Shown here: positions 26,968 to 35,478 of the stretch, piece by piece
How the letters are laid out: every line of letters starts with the position of its first letter
How positions within the stretch are numbered: position 1 is the stretch's first letter
NCBI RefSeq assembly: GCF_002531725.1
Contig: NZ_NWSQ01000001.1
Span: 434,001 to 498,000 of the forward strand
Origin: Rhizobium sp. L43
GTDB lineage: Bacteria; Pseudomonadota; Alphaproteobacteria; Rhizobiales; Rhizobiaceae
Length of the DNA: 64,000 nucleotides
Reading direction: 5' to 3'
The notes under the pieces: model-generated
Told to the model about the DNA's origin: nothing
What the model saw: the letters and a program-made list of their open reading frames with translations, nothing else
Databases searched by the model: none
Translations under genes and position numbers: made by a program

Positions 26968-27047
26968 GTCGCCGACCCTTGCACCCTTGAAAATGCCCGT
27001 TAAAGCAGCTTGACGGTCACATTCTTTCGTGCAAGCCTAAAGACAAC

Positions 27048-27101
27048 GAGCAGGTTTGCTCAGCGGCAGGGCTGCCGCATTCACATCATGGCTATGTAGC
27101 C
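27048..27101 (+). promoter_or_regulatory. Candidate ANTAR-responsive leader hairpins
   Basis: Three small hairpins precede the terminator: GAGC-AGGTTT-GCTC (27048-27061), GCGGC-AGGGCT-GCCGC (27063-27078) and GGCT-ATGT-AGCC (27090-27101). The second has a six-base loop with A at position 1 and G at 4, the ANTAR loop rule; the first has A1 but T4. The third shares two bases with the terminator stem, so folding could be exclusive. An alternative stem, GCAAGCCT (from 27031) with AGGTTTGC (27052-27059), would disrupt hairpin 1. Confidence 0.55.
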
Positions 27102-27139
27102 TCTGGTTCACGGATTGAATTCCGTGCCAGAGGTTTTTT
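27100..27139 (+). terminator. Leader intrinsic terminator before the amidase operon
   Basis: CCTCTGG (27100-27106) pairs with CCAGAGG (27127-27133), extended by CACGG/CCGTG inside, and is followed by six Ts (27134-27139). It lies 16 bp before the amidase start and after amiR, the classic position for AmiR-controlled attenuation. It should stop transcription unless the ANTAR protein stabilises the upstream hairpins. Confidence 0.85.
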
Positions 27140-27155
27140 GCGTTTGGAGACTAGA

Positions 27156-28040
27156 TTGAGCGTCAAGACCTCAACTGCACGGACGGTAACCGTCGCAACC
27201 GTCCAGTTCGAACCGATCGTCGGTGATCGCGCCGGTAATCTCGCAGCTATCGAGCGGCTGGCGAGGACGGCGAAGGCCCAAGGCGCGGAGATCGTCGTCC
27301 TGCCGGAACTGGCCGATAGCGGCTACACCTTCCGTGACGGCGACGAGCTTGCCGCATTGGCCGGCCCGGTCCCCGGCGGCGCAAGTGCCGAGACGCTCTG
27401 CCGCCTTGCCGGGGAGCTTGGCCTTTACATCGTCAGCGGCGTTGCCGAGCAGGATGGCGACCGGTTTTACAACAGCGCTCTTCTCTGCGGGCCTGAGGGA
27501 TATATCGGCAAATACCGCAAGCTCCATCTGTGGAACAACGAAAACCGTCTGTTCAGCAAAGGCGATCTCGGGCTGCCGGTATTCGACCTGGCCTTCGGCC
27601 GTATCGGCATCGCCATCTGCTACGACGGCTGGTTTCCGGAAACGTTCCGCGCCTTGGCGCTGGCCGGCGCCGAACTGGCCTGCGTGCCCACCAACTGGGT
27701 ACCGATGGCGGGCGCGGAAAGCGTTCCCGAGCCGATGGCCAATATCCTCCACAAGGCGGCCGCCCACACCAATGGCCTTTACATCGCCTGCGCCGACCGC
27801 ATCGGCATCGAGCGCGGCCAGCCCTTCATCGGCCGCAGCCTGATCGTCGGCCCGCAAGGCTGGCCGATATCCGGTCCGGCCAGCGCCGATCGCGAGGAAA
27901 TCCTCCTTGCGCAAATCGATCTGTCGAGCGTCACGGAAACCCGCACGCTCAACAGCTTCAATCATCTGCTCGGCGACCGCCGAGCCGATGTCTACGGGCA
28001 ACAACGACCCACTCAAGAAAGGGGAACAAAATGCAAATGA
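27156..28040 (+). CDS. Nitrilase-superfamily amidase (294 aa)
   Basis: Carbon-nitrogen hydrolase with the catalytic triad E51 (LPELADSGY), K122 (KYRKLHLW) and C155 (CYDGWFPE). The product would be the acid and ammonia from an aliphatic amide. The start is TTG 27156 with GGAGA 5 bases upstream; an in-frame TTG at 27138 lies within the terminator U-tract and is unlikely. At 294 residues it is shorter than Pseudomonas AmiE (about 346) and nearer to other nitrilase branches. First gene after the attenuator, and it overlaps the binding-protein gene by 10 bases. Confidence 0.85.
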   Translation: MSVKTSTARTVTVATVQFEPIVGDRAGNLAAIERLARTAKAQGAEIVVLPELADSGYTFRDGDELAALAGPVPGGASAETLCRLAGELGLYIVSGVAEQDGDRFYNSALLCGPEGYIGKYRKLHLWNNENRLFSKGDLGLPVFDLAFGRIGIAICYDGWFPETFRALALAGAELACVPTNWVPMAGAESVPEPMANILHKAAAHTNGLYIACADRIGIERGQPFIGRSLIVGPQGWPISGPASADREEILLAQIDLSSVTETRTLNSFNHLLGDRRADVYGQQRPTQERGTKCK

Positions 28041-29179
28041 GAACCATCGTCCTGACACTGGCATCCGCGGCATTCGCCACCGCGGCTTTCGCCGAGGAGC
28101 CGATCAAGATCGGTGTGCCGGTCGGGCTTTCCGGCGCAAACAGCGTGGTCGCGCCGTCCGTCGTCCAAGCTGCGGAGCTTGCCGTCGAAGAAATCAATGC
28201 CAAGGGCGGCGTGCTCGGGCGGCCGGTCGAGCTTGAGATCGCCGACGACGCATCGGGTGCGGCCGGCGCGCAAAAGGCCTTCGATTCCCTGGTTTTCCAG
28301 AAGGAGGTGAACGTCGTCATCTCGATGGAGACGAGTGCTGCGCGCAATGCCGGCCTGCCGATCATTTCTAAGGGCGACGTGCCTTACATCTACACGTCGT
28401 TCTACGAGGGCAAATCCTGCAACGCCAATCTTTTCGTCGATGCCTGGGTTCCGGAACAACAGGTGCCACCTGTCGTCGACAATTTCATCAGCAAGCAGGG
28501 TGCTAAGAAGTTCTTCCTGATCGGTTCGGATTATGCTTTCGGACGCGGCATGCTGACCTTCGCGAAGGGCTATATCGAAAAAGCCGGCGCAGAGGTCGTC
28601 GGCGAGGAATATCTGCCGATCGACGGCAGCGACTGGACGGCGATCATCTCCAAGGTCCGCTCCTCCGGCGCCGATGCCCTCATCACCTCGACGGCCGGCG
28701 GCGCACCGAACGTGACCTTGACCAAGCAGTTGCGCTCGTCTGGCGTCACCCTGCCTTACGGCAATCTCGCGGTCGACGAAGGCACCGCCAAGAGCATGGG
28801 CGCGGATGCCAAGGACATCTTCCTCTCCGCATCCTACGTCACCGGCATCGACAGCCCGGAAAACAAGGCTTTTCTCTCGGCCATGGAAAAGAAGTTCGGC
28901 AAGGAACTGCGCACGCCGAACGATCTTTCCGTGCCGCAATATGAAGCGATCTACCTTTACAAGGCAGCCGTCGAAAAGGCCGGCAGCACGGATACAGCCG
29001 ACGTGCTCAAAGCCCTTCCGGACGTTTCCTTCACCGGTCCGCGCGGCAAGATCTCCATGAACAAGCAGCACCATGCGCCGCTGACAATGTATCTTGGCCA
29101 GGTCAAGGACGATGGAAGTGTTGCAGTCGTCGATAGCTTCAAGGACGTCGATCCCGGCGATCAGTGCCCGAAGCTCTGA
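28031..29179 (+). CDS. Amide/branched-chain-type ABC substrate-binding protein (382 aa)
   Basis: Periplasmic receptor of the Liv-type importer. The signal peptide is residues 1 to about 20 (IVLTLASAAFATAAFAEE), then a type I binding fold (IKIGVPVGLSGANSVV, AAELAVEEINAKGGVLGRPVEL, GSDYAFGRGM). It is a relative of the cytosolic AmiC-like protein, as expected if both bind the same amide. The ATG 28031 lies inside the 3' end of the amidase gene with GGGGAAC upstream, so the two are coupled. Confidence 0.9.
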   Translation: MQMRTIVLTLASAAFATAAFAEEPIKIGVPVGLSGANSVVAPSVVQAAELAVEEINAKGGVLGRPVELEIADDASGAAGAQKAFDSLVFQKEVNVVISMETSAARNAGLPIISKGDVPYIYTSFYEGKSCNANLFVDAWVPEQQVPPVVDNFISKQGAKKFFLIGSDYAFGRGMLTFAKGYIEKAGAEVVGEEYLPIDGSDWTAIISKVRSSGADALITSTAGGAPNVTLTKQLRSSGVTLPYGNLAVDEGTAKSMGADAKDIFLSASYVTGIDSPENKAFLSAMEKKFGKELRTPNDLSVPQYEAIYLYKAAVEKAGSTDTADVLKALPDVSFTGPRGKISMNKQHHAPLTMYLGQVKDDGSVAVVDSFKDVDPGDQCPKL

Positions 29180-29230
29180 AACCAGCGTGGCGGGGCAGGG
29201 CGCCCCGCCTCCAGCATCGGAGTTCTAGAA

Positions 29231-30064
29231 ATGACGCTCTTTCTCGATATTGTCAGCACTGCGGCCATTCTGTTCATCGTTGCCGCCGGTCTGCTTGCGA
29301 TCTTCGGCGTGCTGAAGATCATCAATTTCGCGCATGGCGCATGGCTGACCATCGGGGCTTACTGCGCTGTTATCGTCAGCGGGTTCGGCCTCAATCCGTG
29401 GCTTGCCATTCCCTTCGCGTTCCTGGTCGGAGCGATCCTCGGCGGCGTTGCCGAACGGTTCATCGTACGGCCTCTCTATCGCCGGCCGCTCGACGCCATT
29501 CTTGCGACCTGGGGCCTTGGCATCGTCATCGGCCAGTTGATCACGCTGTGGTTCGGCCGCGACGTGCAGTTCACGCCGGCGCTGCTGCCCGGCACCTTCG
29601 ATCTCTTTGGCACCGGCTACTCGGCCTACCGTCTTTTCGCCATCGTCGCGGCGATCGGTCTGGGTCTCGGCTTCACCTTGCTGCTCGATGGGACACGGCT
29701 TGGCCTTTCCGCCCGGGCGGTCATCATGAATGAAACGCTGGCCCGCGCGCTCGGTATCGATACCGAAAAGGTGCGGCTCGCGACCTTCATGATCGGCACC
29801 GGCCTTGCGGCCCTTGCCGGCGTGCTGCTCGCGCCGCTGACCAGCGTCGATCCCAATATGGGCGTCGCCTGGCTGACAGGCGCCTTCATGCTGGTGATGG
29901 TCGCAGGCTCTTCTTTCACTGCGCTTGCTGTCGCCTGCCTCATCTTCGGGGCCGCTCAGGTGCTTGTCAGCATCTATTTCAGTCCAATTCTCGGCGGCAT
30001 CACCGTCGCCGTCCTCTGCGCCATCACACTGCGCATACGTCCGAAGGGATTTGCCCGTGCCTGA
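29231..30064 (+). CDS. Branched-chain/amide ABC permease, LivH type (277 aa)
   Basis: Hydrophobic permease with the LivH signature near the N-terminus (LAIFGVLKIINFAHGAWLTIGAY) and the coupling region ARALGIDTEKVRLATFMIGTGLAALAGVL. Normal length. ATG 29231 follows GGAGT. Its last codons overlap the GTG start of the next gene by 8 bases. Confidence 0.9.
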   Translation: MTLFLDIVSTAAILFIVAAGLLAIFGVLKIINFAHGAWLTIGAYCAVIVSGFGLNPWLAIPFAFLVGAILGGVAERFIVRPLYRRPLDAILATWGLGIVIGQLITLWFGRDVQFTPALLPGTFDLFGTGYSAYRLFAIVAAIGLGLGFTLLLDGTRLGLSARAVIMNETLARALGIDTEKVRLATFMIGTGLAALAGVLLAPLTSVDPNMGVAWLTGAFMLVMVAGSSFTALAVACLIFGAAQVLVSIYFSPILGGITVAVLCAITLRIRPKGFARA

Positions 30065-31814
30065 CAGACAAAAACTCCGGCTTGTCCTTCTTCTGACGCT
30101 GGCGCTCACAGCTCTGCTGCTGATCGTCTTCGGACCGATGTTTCTCGGCCGCTTCAGCCTCAACGTCCTGACGCGTTCGATGATCTACGCCATGCTGGCG
30201 ATCACAGTTGACCTGCTCTGGGGCTACACGGGTGTTCTCACCTTCGGGCAGGCGGCATTCTTTGGCGTCGGCGCCTATGCCACCGCCATGGTTCTCACCC
30301 ATATCGGCGCAAGCCCGGCGCTTTTCGTCCTCGCTCTTGCCGCCGCCGTGCTCGTTCCGCTGGTGCTAGGCCTCGCCGTCGGCTGGCTGTCGTTCTATCA
30401 CGGATCGACACCGCTTTACGCCACCGTGATCTCGCTCGTGGTACCGATCGTCGTCACCCAACTCGTCTTTTCCGGCGGCACCTGGACCGGCTCCTCGAGC
30501 GGTCTTGTCGGCTACGAAACCCTCCCGCTCGGGCTTCCCGGCTATTTCCGACTGTCGGGCGCCTGTCTTCTGGTCTTGGCCGTTCTTGCCATCGTCTTCG
30601 TCCGGTCGGACGCCGGCCGTCTGCTCGTCGCAATCCGCGACAATGAAGCCCGCGTCGCTTATCTCGGCATGAACCCCGCCCGGCTGAAGATCGTCCTGAC
30701 GGGTATTCTCGCCGGCATATGCGGCCTGGCGGGCTTCCTCTACGCCAACGCCTCCGGTGTCGTCGCACCGGAGAATACCGGCTTCGTGTTCGGAACCGAA
30801 CTCGTCGTCTGGACGGCGCTCGGCGGCCGGGGAACGATCATCGGACCCCTGTTTGGCGCAATCGGCATCGATTACCTGAGCGCCAGTCTTTCAGGCGATC
30901 TGCCCTTCCTGTGGCAACTGATCGTCGGTGCGCTCTTCGTCGTCATGATCATCCTTTTGCCGGGCGGCCTCGCCTCCCTGGTGACGCGATTCCTGCAGTC
31001 CGCAAACTCCAACAGCACTCTGCAGTCATCGCAGACGCGCATCGCTGCCGGCCATGGTGCGTCCGCGGGAAAAAGCCTTCTGTCGATCCGCGGTCTCGGC
31101 AAGTCCTATGGCAGCTTCTCCGTCCTCAAGGGCATCGACCTCGAAATCGGCGCCGGAGAACTCGTCAGCCTGGTCGGCCCGAACGGCGCCGGCAAGACCA
31201 CGCTGATGCGCTGTCTGTCGGACGGCACCCAGCAGATCGAAGGTCAGGTGGATATCATCGGTACGAATATTGCCGGTCGCGCACCCGAACGGATCGTCGC
31301 CCTCGGCGTCGGCCGCAAATTCCAGGTCGCCAGCATCTTCGACAGCATGACCATCGGCGAATGCCTGAAGATGGCGCGTCTCAGCCGCGAGACGCCCAGC
31401 CCCATGCGATCGCTCGCCGAGATCATGCTGCCGGCCGCGGCGGCCGAGATCCTGACGCTCACCGGCATGGCCGACATGCTGGACAAGCCGGTCTCGCTGC
31501 TGTCGCACGGTCAACGGCAGGCTCTCGAACTGGCGATGGTCGTCGCTCTCGAACCACGCATCATTCTTCTCGACGAACCGACCGCGGGTCTTACCAAGAC
31601 CGAGCGCATGACCATCGGCACCATCCTCAAGAAACTGACGGACGAGATGGGGTTTGCCGCCATCCTGGTCGAACACGATCTGGATTTCGTGCGCGAGATA
31701 TCGAGCCGCATCGTGGTTCTCCACCAGGGCAAGCTCGTTCTCGACGGCACGGTGGATGACGTGGTCAATTCCGAAACGGTCCGCACCATCTACGCAGGAG
31801 GCGCCCATGGCTGA
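30057..31814 (+). CDS. LivM permease fused to LivG ATPase (585 aa)
   Basis: A single frame encodes two transporter subunits that are normally separate. Residues 1 to about 310 are a LivM permease (IYAMLAITVDLLWGYTGVLTFGQAAFFGVGAY; RVAYLGMNPARLKIVLTGILAGICGLAGFLYA). After a Ser/Gln-rich linker (about 315-338), residues 340-585 are a LivG ATPase with Walker A GPNGAGKT, signature LSHGQRQALELA, Walker B IILLDEPTAGL and switch VEHDLDFV. The start is GTG 30057 with AAGGGA upstream; a longer upstream reading has no similarity. No frameshift is apparent, so the fusion looks genuine. Such fusions occur in some proteobacteria. Confidence 0.85.
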   Translation: MPDRQKLRLVLLLTLALTALLLIVFGPMFLGRFSLNVLTRSMIYAMLAITVDLLWGYTGVLTFGQAAFFGVGAYATAMVLTHIGASPALFVLALAAAVLVPLVLGLAVGWLSFYHGSTPLYATVISLVVPIVVTQLVFSGGTWTGSSSGLVGYETLPLGLPGYFRLSGACLLVLAVLAIVFVRSDAGRLLVAIRDNEARVAYLGMNPARLKIVLTGILAGICGLAGFLYANASGVVAPENTGFVFGTELVVWTALGGRGTIIGPLFGAIGIDYLSASLSGDLPFLWQLIVGALFVVMIILLPGGLASLVTRFLQSANSNSTLQSSQTRIAAGHGASAGKSLLSIRGLGKSYGSFSVLKGIDLEIGAGELVSLVGPNGAGKTTLMRCLSDGTQQIEGQVDIIGTNIAGRAPERIVALGVGRKFQVASIFDSMTIGECLKMARLSRETPSPMRSLAEIMLPAAAAEILTLTGMADMLDKPVSLLSHGQRQALELAMVVALEPRIILLDEPTAGLTKTERMTIGTILKKLTDEMGFAAILVEHDLDFVREISSRIVVLHQGKLVLDGTVDDVVNSETVRTIYAGGAHG

Positions 31815-32514
31815 CGCGTTCAAACTCAAGCTCAGCGGCGTATCGAGCGGATATGGCGTGGTCGATGTCGTCAATGACGTGTCGCTTGCCATCCGGCCGG
31901 GCGAGATCTTCGCCCTCATGGGCAAGAACGGCATGGGCAAAACGACGCTGCTGAAGACGATTCTTGGCTTCCTCAGTGTCGGCAAAGGCAAGATCGAGGT
32001 GGACGGTGCTGCCATCACCGACAGGAAGCCTGCAGAGCTGATCGCTTCCGGCATCGGTTACGCCCCCCAGGAATTGCCATTGTTTCAGGATCTCTCCATC
32101 CGCGACAATCTGCGCCTCGCGCTCAAAGGCGACCGGGATCTGGCATCCGCCTTGGAGCGGGTCTACGGCTATTTCCCGTTCCTGAAGGACCGGCTGGCGC
32201 AGAAGGCCGGCACTCTGTCGGGCGGTGAGCAGAAAATGCTGATCCTCGCGCGGGCGCTGATGCTGCGGCCAAAACTGCTGCTGATCGACGAAATCTCCGA
32301 AGGCCTGCAGCCCTCCGTCGTCCAGAACATCGCCAAAGCCTTGAGAGACGACCGCGAAAAGCGCGGCACGACCATCCTGCTGGTCGAACAGAACCTGGAT
32401 TTCGCCCTTTCGGTGGCGGACCGCTGGGCCATTCTCAAACTCGGGGCGATCGAAGACGAAAGCCTCAATGGTCCAGAGAGCCGCGGCCGTGTCCTGCAAC
32501 ATCTGAAGATCTAG
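31807..32514 (+). CDS. Branched-chain/amide ABC ATPase, LivF type (235 aa)
   Basis: Second ATPase of the importer: Walker A GKNGMGKT (with K and M in place of the usual P and A), signature LSGGEQKMLILARALM, Walker B LLLIDEISEGLQP and switch VEQNLDFAL. Length is typical of LivF. ATG 31807 overlaps the LivMG gene by 8 bases with GCAGGAGG just upstream. Confidence 0.9.
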   Translation: MADAFKLKLSGVSSGYGVVDVVNDVSLAIRPGEIFALMGKNGMGKTTLLKTILGFLSVGKGKIEVDGAAITDRKPAELIASGIGYAPQELPLFQDLSIRDNLRLALKGDRDLASALERVYGYFPFLKDRLAQKAGTLSGGEQKMLILARALMLRPKLLLIDEISEGLQPSVVQNIAKALRDDREKRGTTILLVEQNLDFALSVADRWAILKLGAIEDESLNGPESRGRVLQHLKI

Positions 32515-32525
32515 GGGCGGGGCAA

Positions 32526-33710
32526 GTGCGAGACCCATGGAACGCCTTCATGCCCTATCCGGATGCGGATGTCGGGCACGCGGCCATCGGCCCGCTTTCC
32601 GGCCTTCGCCTGGCAGTCAAGGACCTTTTCGATGTTACCGGCTATCCCACAGCGGCCGGCAATGCCGCAGTGCTTGCTGCCTCCGGCATCAAGCCAGCGA
32701 CGGCGCCTTTGGTCCAAACGCTGCTCGATGCCGGCGCCTGCTTCGTCGGCAAAACCAATACGGATGAGCTCGCCTATTCCCTGATCGGCGGCAACATCCA
32801 TTTCGGCATGCCGATCAATCCGCGCGATCCCGACCTCATTCCCGGTGGATCGTCGTCGGGTTCAGCCGTCGCGGTTGCCGCTGGCCTTGCGGATATCGGC
32901 CTTGGAACAGACACGTCCGGCTCCATCCGGCTGCCGGCCGCCGTCAACGGCCTCGTCGGCTGGCGGCCGACACAGGGAAGTCTCGACAACAGGGCATTGC
33001 GTCCGCTGGCGCCAAGCTTCGATGTGCCGGGCTTCATGACGAGAAGCCTGGAACCAATGGCCTCTGTCATGAGCGCCGTCGGCCTGCCCGCGGCAAATGA
33101 GTACCCCGCATCTATTCTCGTTGCCGAGGATATCTTCGAAACCATCGACGACCTGGTCGCCGACCAGATGATCGCCAGCCTTCGATCGGCGGCCATACCC
33201 ATCCGTAGGATCAAGGCGATCGCCTCGTGCAGCCGCGCCGATCTTGCTTTGGCGTTCACCACCATCCTTCAAAGAGAAGCCTGGGAAAGCAACAAAACGC
33301 TCTTCGAGCGGAGCCCTGGGGCCATTGCGCCGGATATTGCCGCGCGCCTTCTGTCGGGATCTCGCCTGAACAATGAGGAGGTGCGCGAGGCACGCGGGAT
33401 TGTCAAACTCTTTTCCGGGGAGATCGACCGATTGCTTTGCGAAAATGTGGTCGTCGCTCTTCCGACATTGCCGATCAGCCCGCCAACGCGCGATGCCCTG
33501 CCGGAAAGCTTCGCTGCATTTCGTTCCGCCTGCATCAAGCTTCTGTGCCTCTCAGGCCTGAGCGGCTGCCCGCAACTGGCTTTTCCGATTGCCAATTGTG
33601 CCGGCAGCGTTTCGCTTTCCTTGCTCGGCGCAAGGGGCGCTGACAGGATGCTTGTCAATGTGGCCGGGCGACAAAAACGAACGGGAGTCGCTTCGATCCG
33701 TGTCCGATAA
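32526..33710 (+). CDS. Amidase-signature-family hydrolase (394 aa)
   Basis: The Ser-cisSer-Lys triad is visible: K32 (AVKDLFDV), the cis-serine in GGSSSG (from residue 107) and the nucleophile S133 in GTDTSGSIRLPA. The length is short for the family (AtzF/GatA relatives are 450-600), close to short bacterial amidases. The start is GTG 32526 with AGGGGCGGGG upstream, 11 bp after livF. It ends the amide operon, giving the cluster two unrelated amide hydrolases. Possibly the two act in sequence on a diamide or an allophanate-like intermediate; this is inference. Confidence 0.85.
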   Translation: MRDPWNAFMPYPDADVGHAAIGPLSGLRLAVKDLFDVTGYPTAAGNAAVLAASGIKPATAPLVQTLLDAGACFVGKTNTDELAYSLIGGNIHFGMPINPRDPDLIPGGSSSGSAVAVAAGLADIGLGTDTSGSIRLPAAVNGLVGWRPTQGSLDNRALRPLAPSFDVPGFMTRSLEPMASVMSAVGLPAANEYPASILVAEDIFETIDDLVADQMIASLRSAAIPIRRIKAIASCSRADLALAFTTILQREAWESNKTLFERSPGAIAPDIAARLLSGSRLNNEEVREARGIVKLFSGEIDRLLCENVVVALPTLPISPPTRDALPESFAAFRSACIKLLCLSGLSGCPQLAFPIANCAGSVSLSLLGARGADRMLVNVAGRQKRTGVASIRVR

Positions 33711-33791
33711 ACATCCTTTCCATTGACGCGCGCTTCCAGCGGATGACTAATGGCCTGCTGTCGCCACTGCCTTGCAAGCATGGAGGATGCG

Positions 33792-34793
33792 ATGCTGCTC
33801 AAGGGCGAGCGAACCTTCGTGGTGCGGGATGCGGGCGGCTTCGTCGCCCACGTCAACATGCCGGGGTGGTTGAAGCCGAAGCCGACCGATCACGGCCATG
33901 GCCCGCTTGCCATGGTCGTTGAAACCATCCTCGATCCTGGCCGCGTGATCGCAATGCACGAGCACCGGAATGACGAGATCATTTCCTGGGTGCCCGAAGG
34001 CGTCATGCGTCACGACGACAAGGCCGCCGGCCGGTTGCTGATCGATCGCAATCATCTCATGGTGATGAATGCCGGCGTAAGCTTTTGGCATTCCGAGGAG
34101 ACGCTGACATCCGATCCGCCGTTGCGGATGCTGCAGATCCTTGTTCGCCCTGACGCGGTCGATCTTGAGCCGAGGATCCAGCACGGACCGGTCCCGGCCG
34201 CTGCGGTAAACGTCTGGCGACACCTGGTCGGGCCGGAAGGGGAAGGCGCGCCGTTTTATGTCCGCAGCGCGATCGATTTCTTCGATGTCGGGCTGGAGGC
34301 GGGGGCCAGGGTGGAATTCCCCCGGAAACGAGGCCGAGACCTCTATTTCTACGTGTTTGGCGGTTCCGTCATTGTCCGTGCCCAGACGTTTGCCGAAGGG
34401 GAGCAGGGGCTGCATTTATCCGATGACAGGCTCGACGTGGAAGCCAAGAGCCCAAGCACGTTGGTTGCGTTCCTGCTCGATCCGAACGCAGCGATCACCA
34501 AGCAGGGGACGATCGGCGACCACAAAAAGATTCCGCCGGCAATCATCATTCGCGCATTTCTGAGGTGGAAGAAATTTCGCAATATGTGGTATCGTCATTT
34601 TTCGCGCGTTTTTTCATATCGCGCGAAGCATTGCGCCGATGCCAAACACCGCCCGCGAAGGACCGACGTCGGGCTACCAGGATACGTGGCTCTCTGTAAT
34701 GATTCCGGGGCCAAAAAGCCGATCTGGACGGAACAAGGATGTTCGTCATCGGTTTCGAACCTTAGCGTTCAAAGGAGGAGCATTCATGCCTAG
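33792..34793 (+). CDS. Pirin-family bicupin protein with an unusual C-terminal tail (333 aa)
   Basis: Pirin-like proteins are iron-binding bicupins, some with quercetinase activity. The metal-site cupin is seen as HEHRNDEIISWVPEGVMRHDD and the second cupin after about residue 150. The start at ATG 33792 has GGAGG upstream. Similarity should end near residue 245 (ITKQGTIG), but the frame continues about 85 residues (basic, no recognisable motif) across a perfect inverted repeat and overlaps the next gene. The tail looks like read-through of a lost stop rather than a domain. Confidence 0.7.
   Translation: MLLKGERTFVVRDAGGFVAHVNMPGWLKPKPTDHGHGPLAMVVETILDPGRVIAMHEHRNDEIISWVPEGVMRHDDKAAGRLLIDRNHLMVMNAGVSFWHSEETLTSDPPLRMLQILVRPDAVDLEPRIQHGPVPAAAVNVWRHLVGPEGEGAPFYVRSAIDFFDVGLEAGARVEFPRKRGRDLYFYVFGGSVIVRAQTFAEGEQGLHLSDDRLDVEAKSPSTLVAFLLDPNAAITKQGTIGDHKKIPPAIIIRAFLRWKKFRNMWYRHFSRVFSYRAKHCADAKHRPRRTDVGLPGYVALCNDSGAKKPIWTEQGCSSSVSNLSVQRRSIHA
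34601..34627. repeat. Perfect 8-bp inverted repeat (TTCGCGCG/CGCGCGAA)
   Basis: Arms 34601-34608 and 34620-34627 enclose an 11-base T-rich spacer. It lies within the 3' extension of the pirin frame and 160 bp before the small gene at 34786, so it looks like intergenic regulatory DNA and argues against the pirin tail being protein. Confidence 0.5.
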
Positions 34794-35004
34794 GGTTGCC
34801 GCCACACCCATTACTCCACCCGACCAGCACCTCGTCACAGCGCGCGAAGCCATCGAGCCGCTTTACGAGAAACTCGAGCTTCAGACGGAATCGCTGGTCC
34901 TGGCCGCGGCGCTGGAAGCGGGATGGCCTCCGGACGAAGCCACGAAGGCACTTGCGGCGCTCAGGCTGCAGGACGCCCTGTCCACCCTTGGACGCACGAG
35001 CTAG
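34786..35004 (+). CDS. Small hypothetical protein (72 aa)
   Basis: A strong SD (AGGAGGAGC) precedes ATG 34786. The product is mainly helical and acidic in the middle (AREAIEPLYEKLELQTESLVLAAALEAGWPPDEATKALAALRLQDAL), without membrane segment or cysteines. The pattern of two helices with a conserved-looking tryptophan suggests a small soluble protein. I do not recognise the family. It overlaps the end of the pirin frame by 8 bases. Confidence 0.65.
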   Translation: MPRVAATPITPPDQHLVTAREAIEPLYEKLELQTESLVLAAALEAGWPPDEATKALAALRLQDALSTLGRTS

Positions 35005-35037
35005 GCTTGCTGCGCTGCTCGGCATGCGGAGCGTTGG

Positions 35038-35478
35038 CTATTGCGAACCGCCGGCTTTCCGGCGTCTCCGGCTGACCATCATTCCGCCGATGATGAGAAC
35101 AATTCCGGTCGCGTTCGCCCAGAACGAGGTTGGAACAGCGCTGATATAATCAAGCGCCACCCCTGTGACCATCTGGCCACCGATGATCAGCAGAGCCGAA
35201 TTGACCGCGCCGATGCGAGCAATCGCCCAGCTGCCTGCCGCGACGAAAACAACGCCGATGGAACCACCCAGATAGGCATACCAGGGCGCCTCGGCAGCAC
35301 CTGCAGGCAGCAGGCCTCCGACAAAGAGACCAAGGCAGGTAAGCACGGCAAAGCCGACGGCATGATTCCAGAAGGATGCGATCAGCGGCGTGGTGGAGAT
35401 GCTCAACCGCCCATTGAGCTGACGGCTGAGGCCGACGAGCACGCCGCCCAGGCAAGCCAGGAGAACGAACACCGTCAC
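35038..35478 (-). CDS. DMT-superfamily YdcZ/DUF606 membrane protein (146 aa)
   Basis: About five hydrophobic segments and the YdcZ pattern (LLACLGGVLVGLSRQLNGRL; PLIASFWNHAVGFAVL; ARIGAVNSALLIIGGQMVTGVALDYI). The GTG start at 35478 overlaps the stop of the upstream gene (GTGA), so the pair is coupled. YdcZ proteins are half-size DMT transporters; two together probably form one heterodimeric carrier. The substrate is unknown. Confidence 0.8.
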   Translation of the reverse strand: MTVFVLLACLGGVLVGLSRQLNGRLSISTTPLIASFWNHAVGFAVLTCLGLFVGGLLPAGAAEAPWYAYLGGSIGVVFVAAGSWAIARIGAVNSALLIIGGQMVTGVALDYISAVPTSFWANATGIVLIIGGMMVSRRRRKAGGSQ

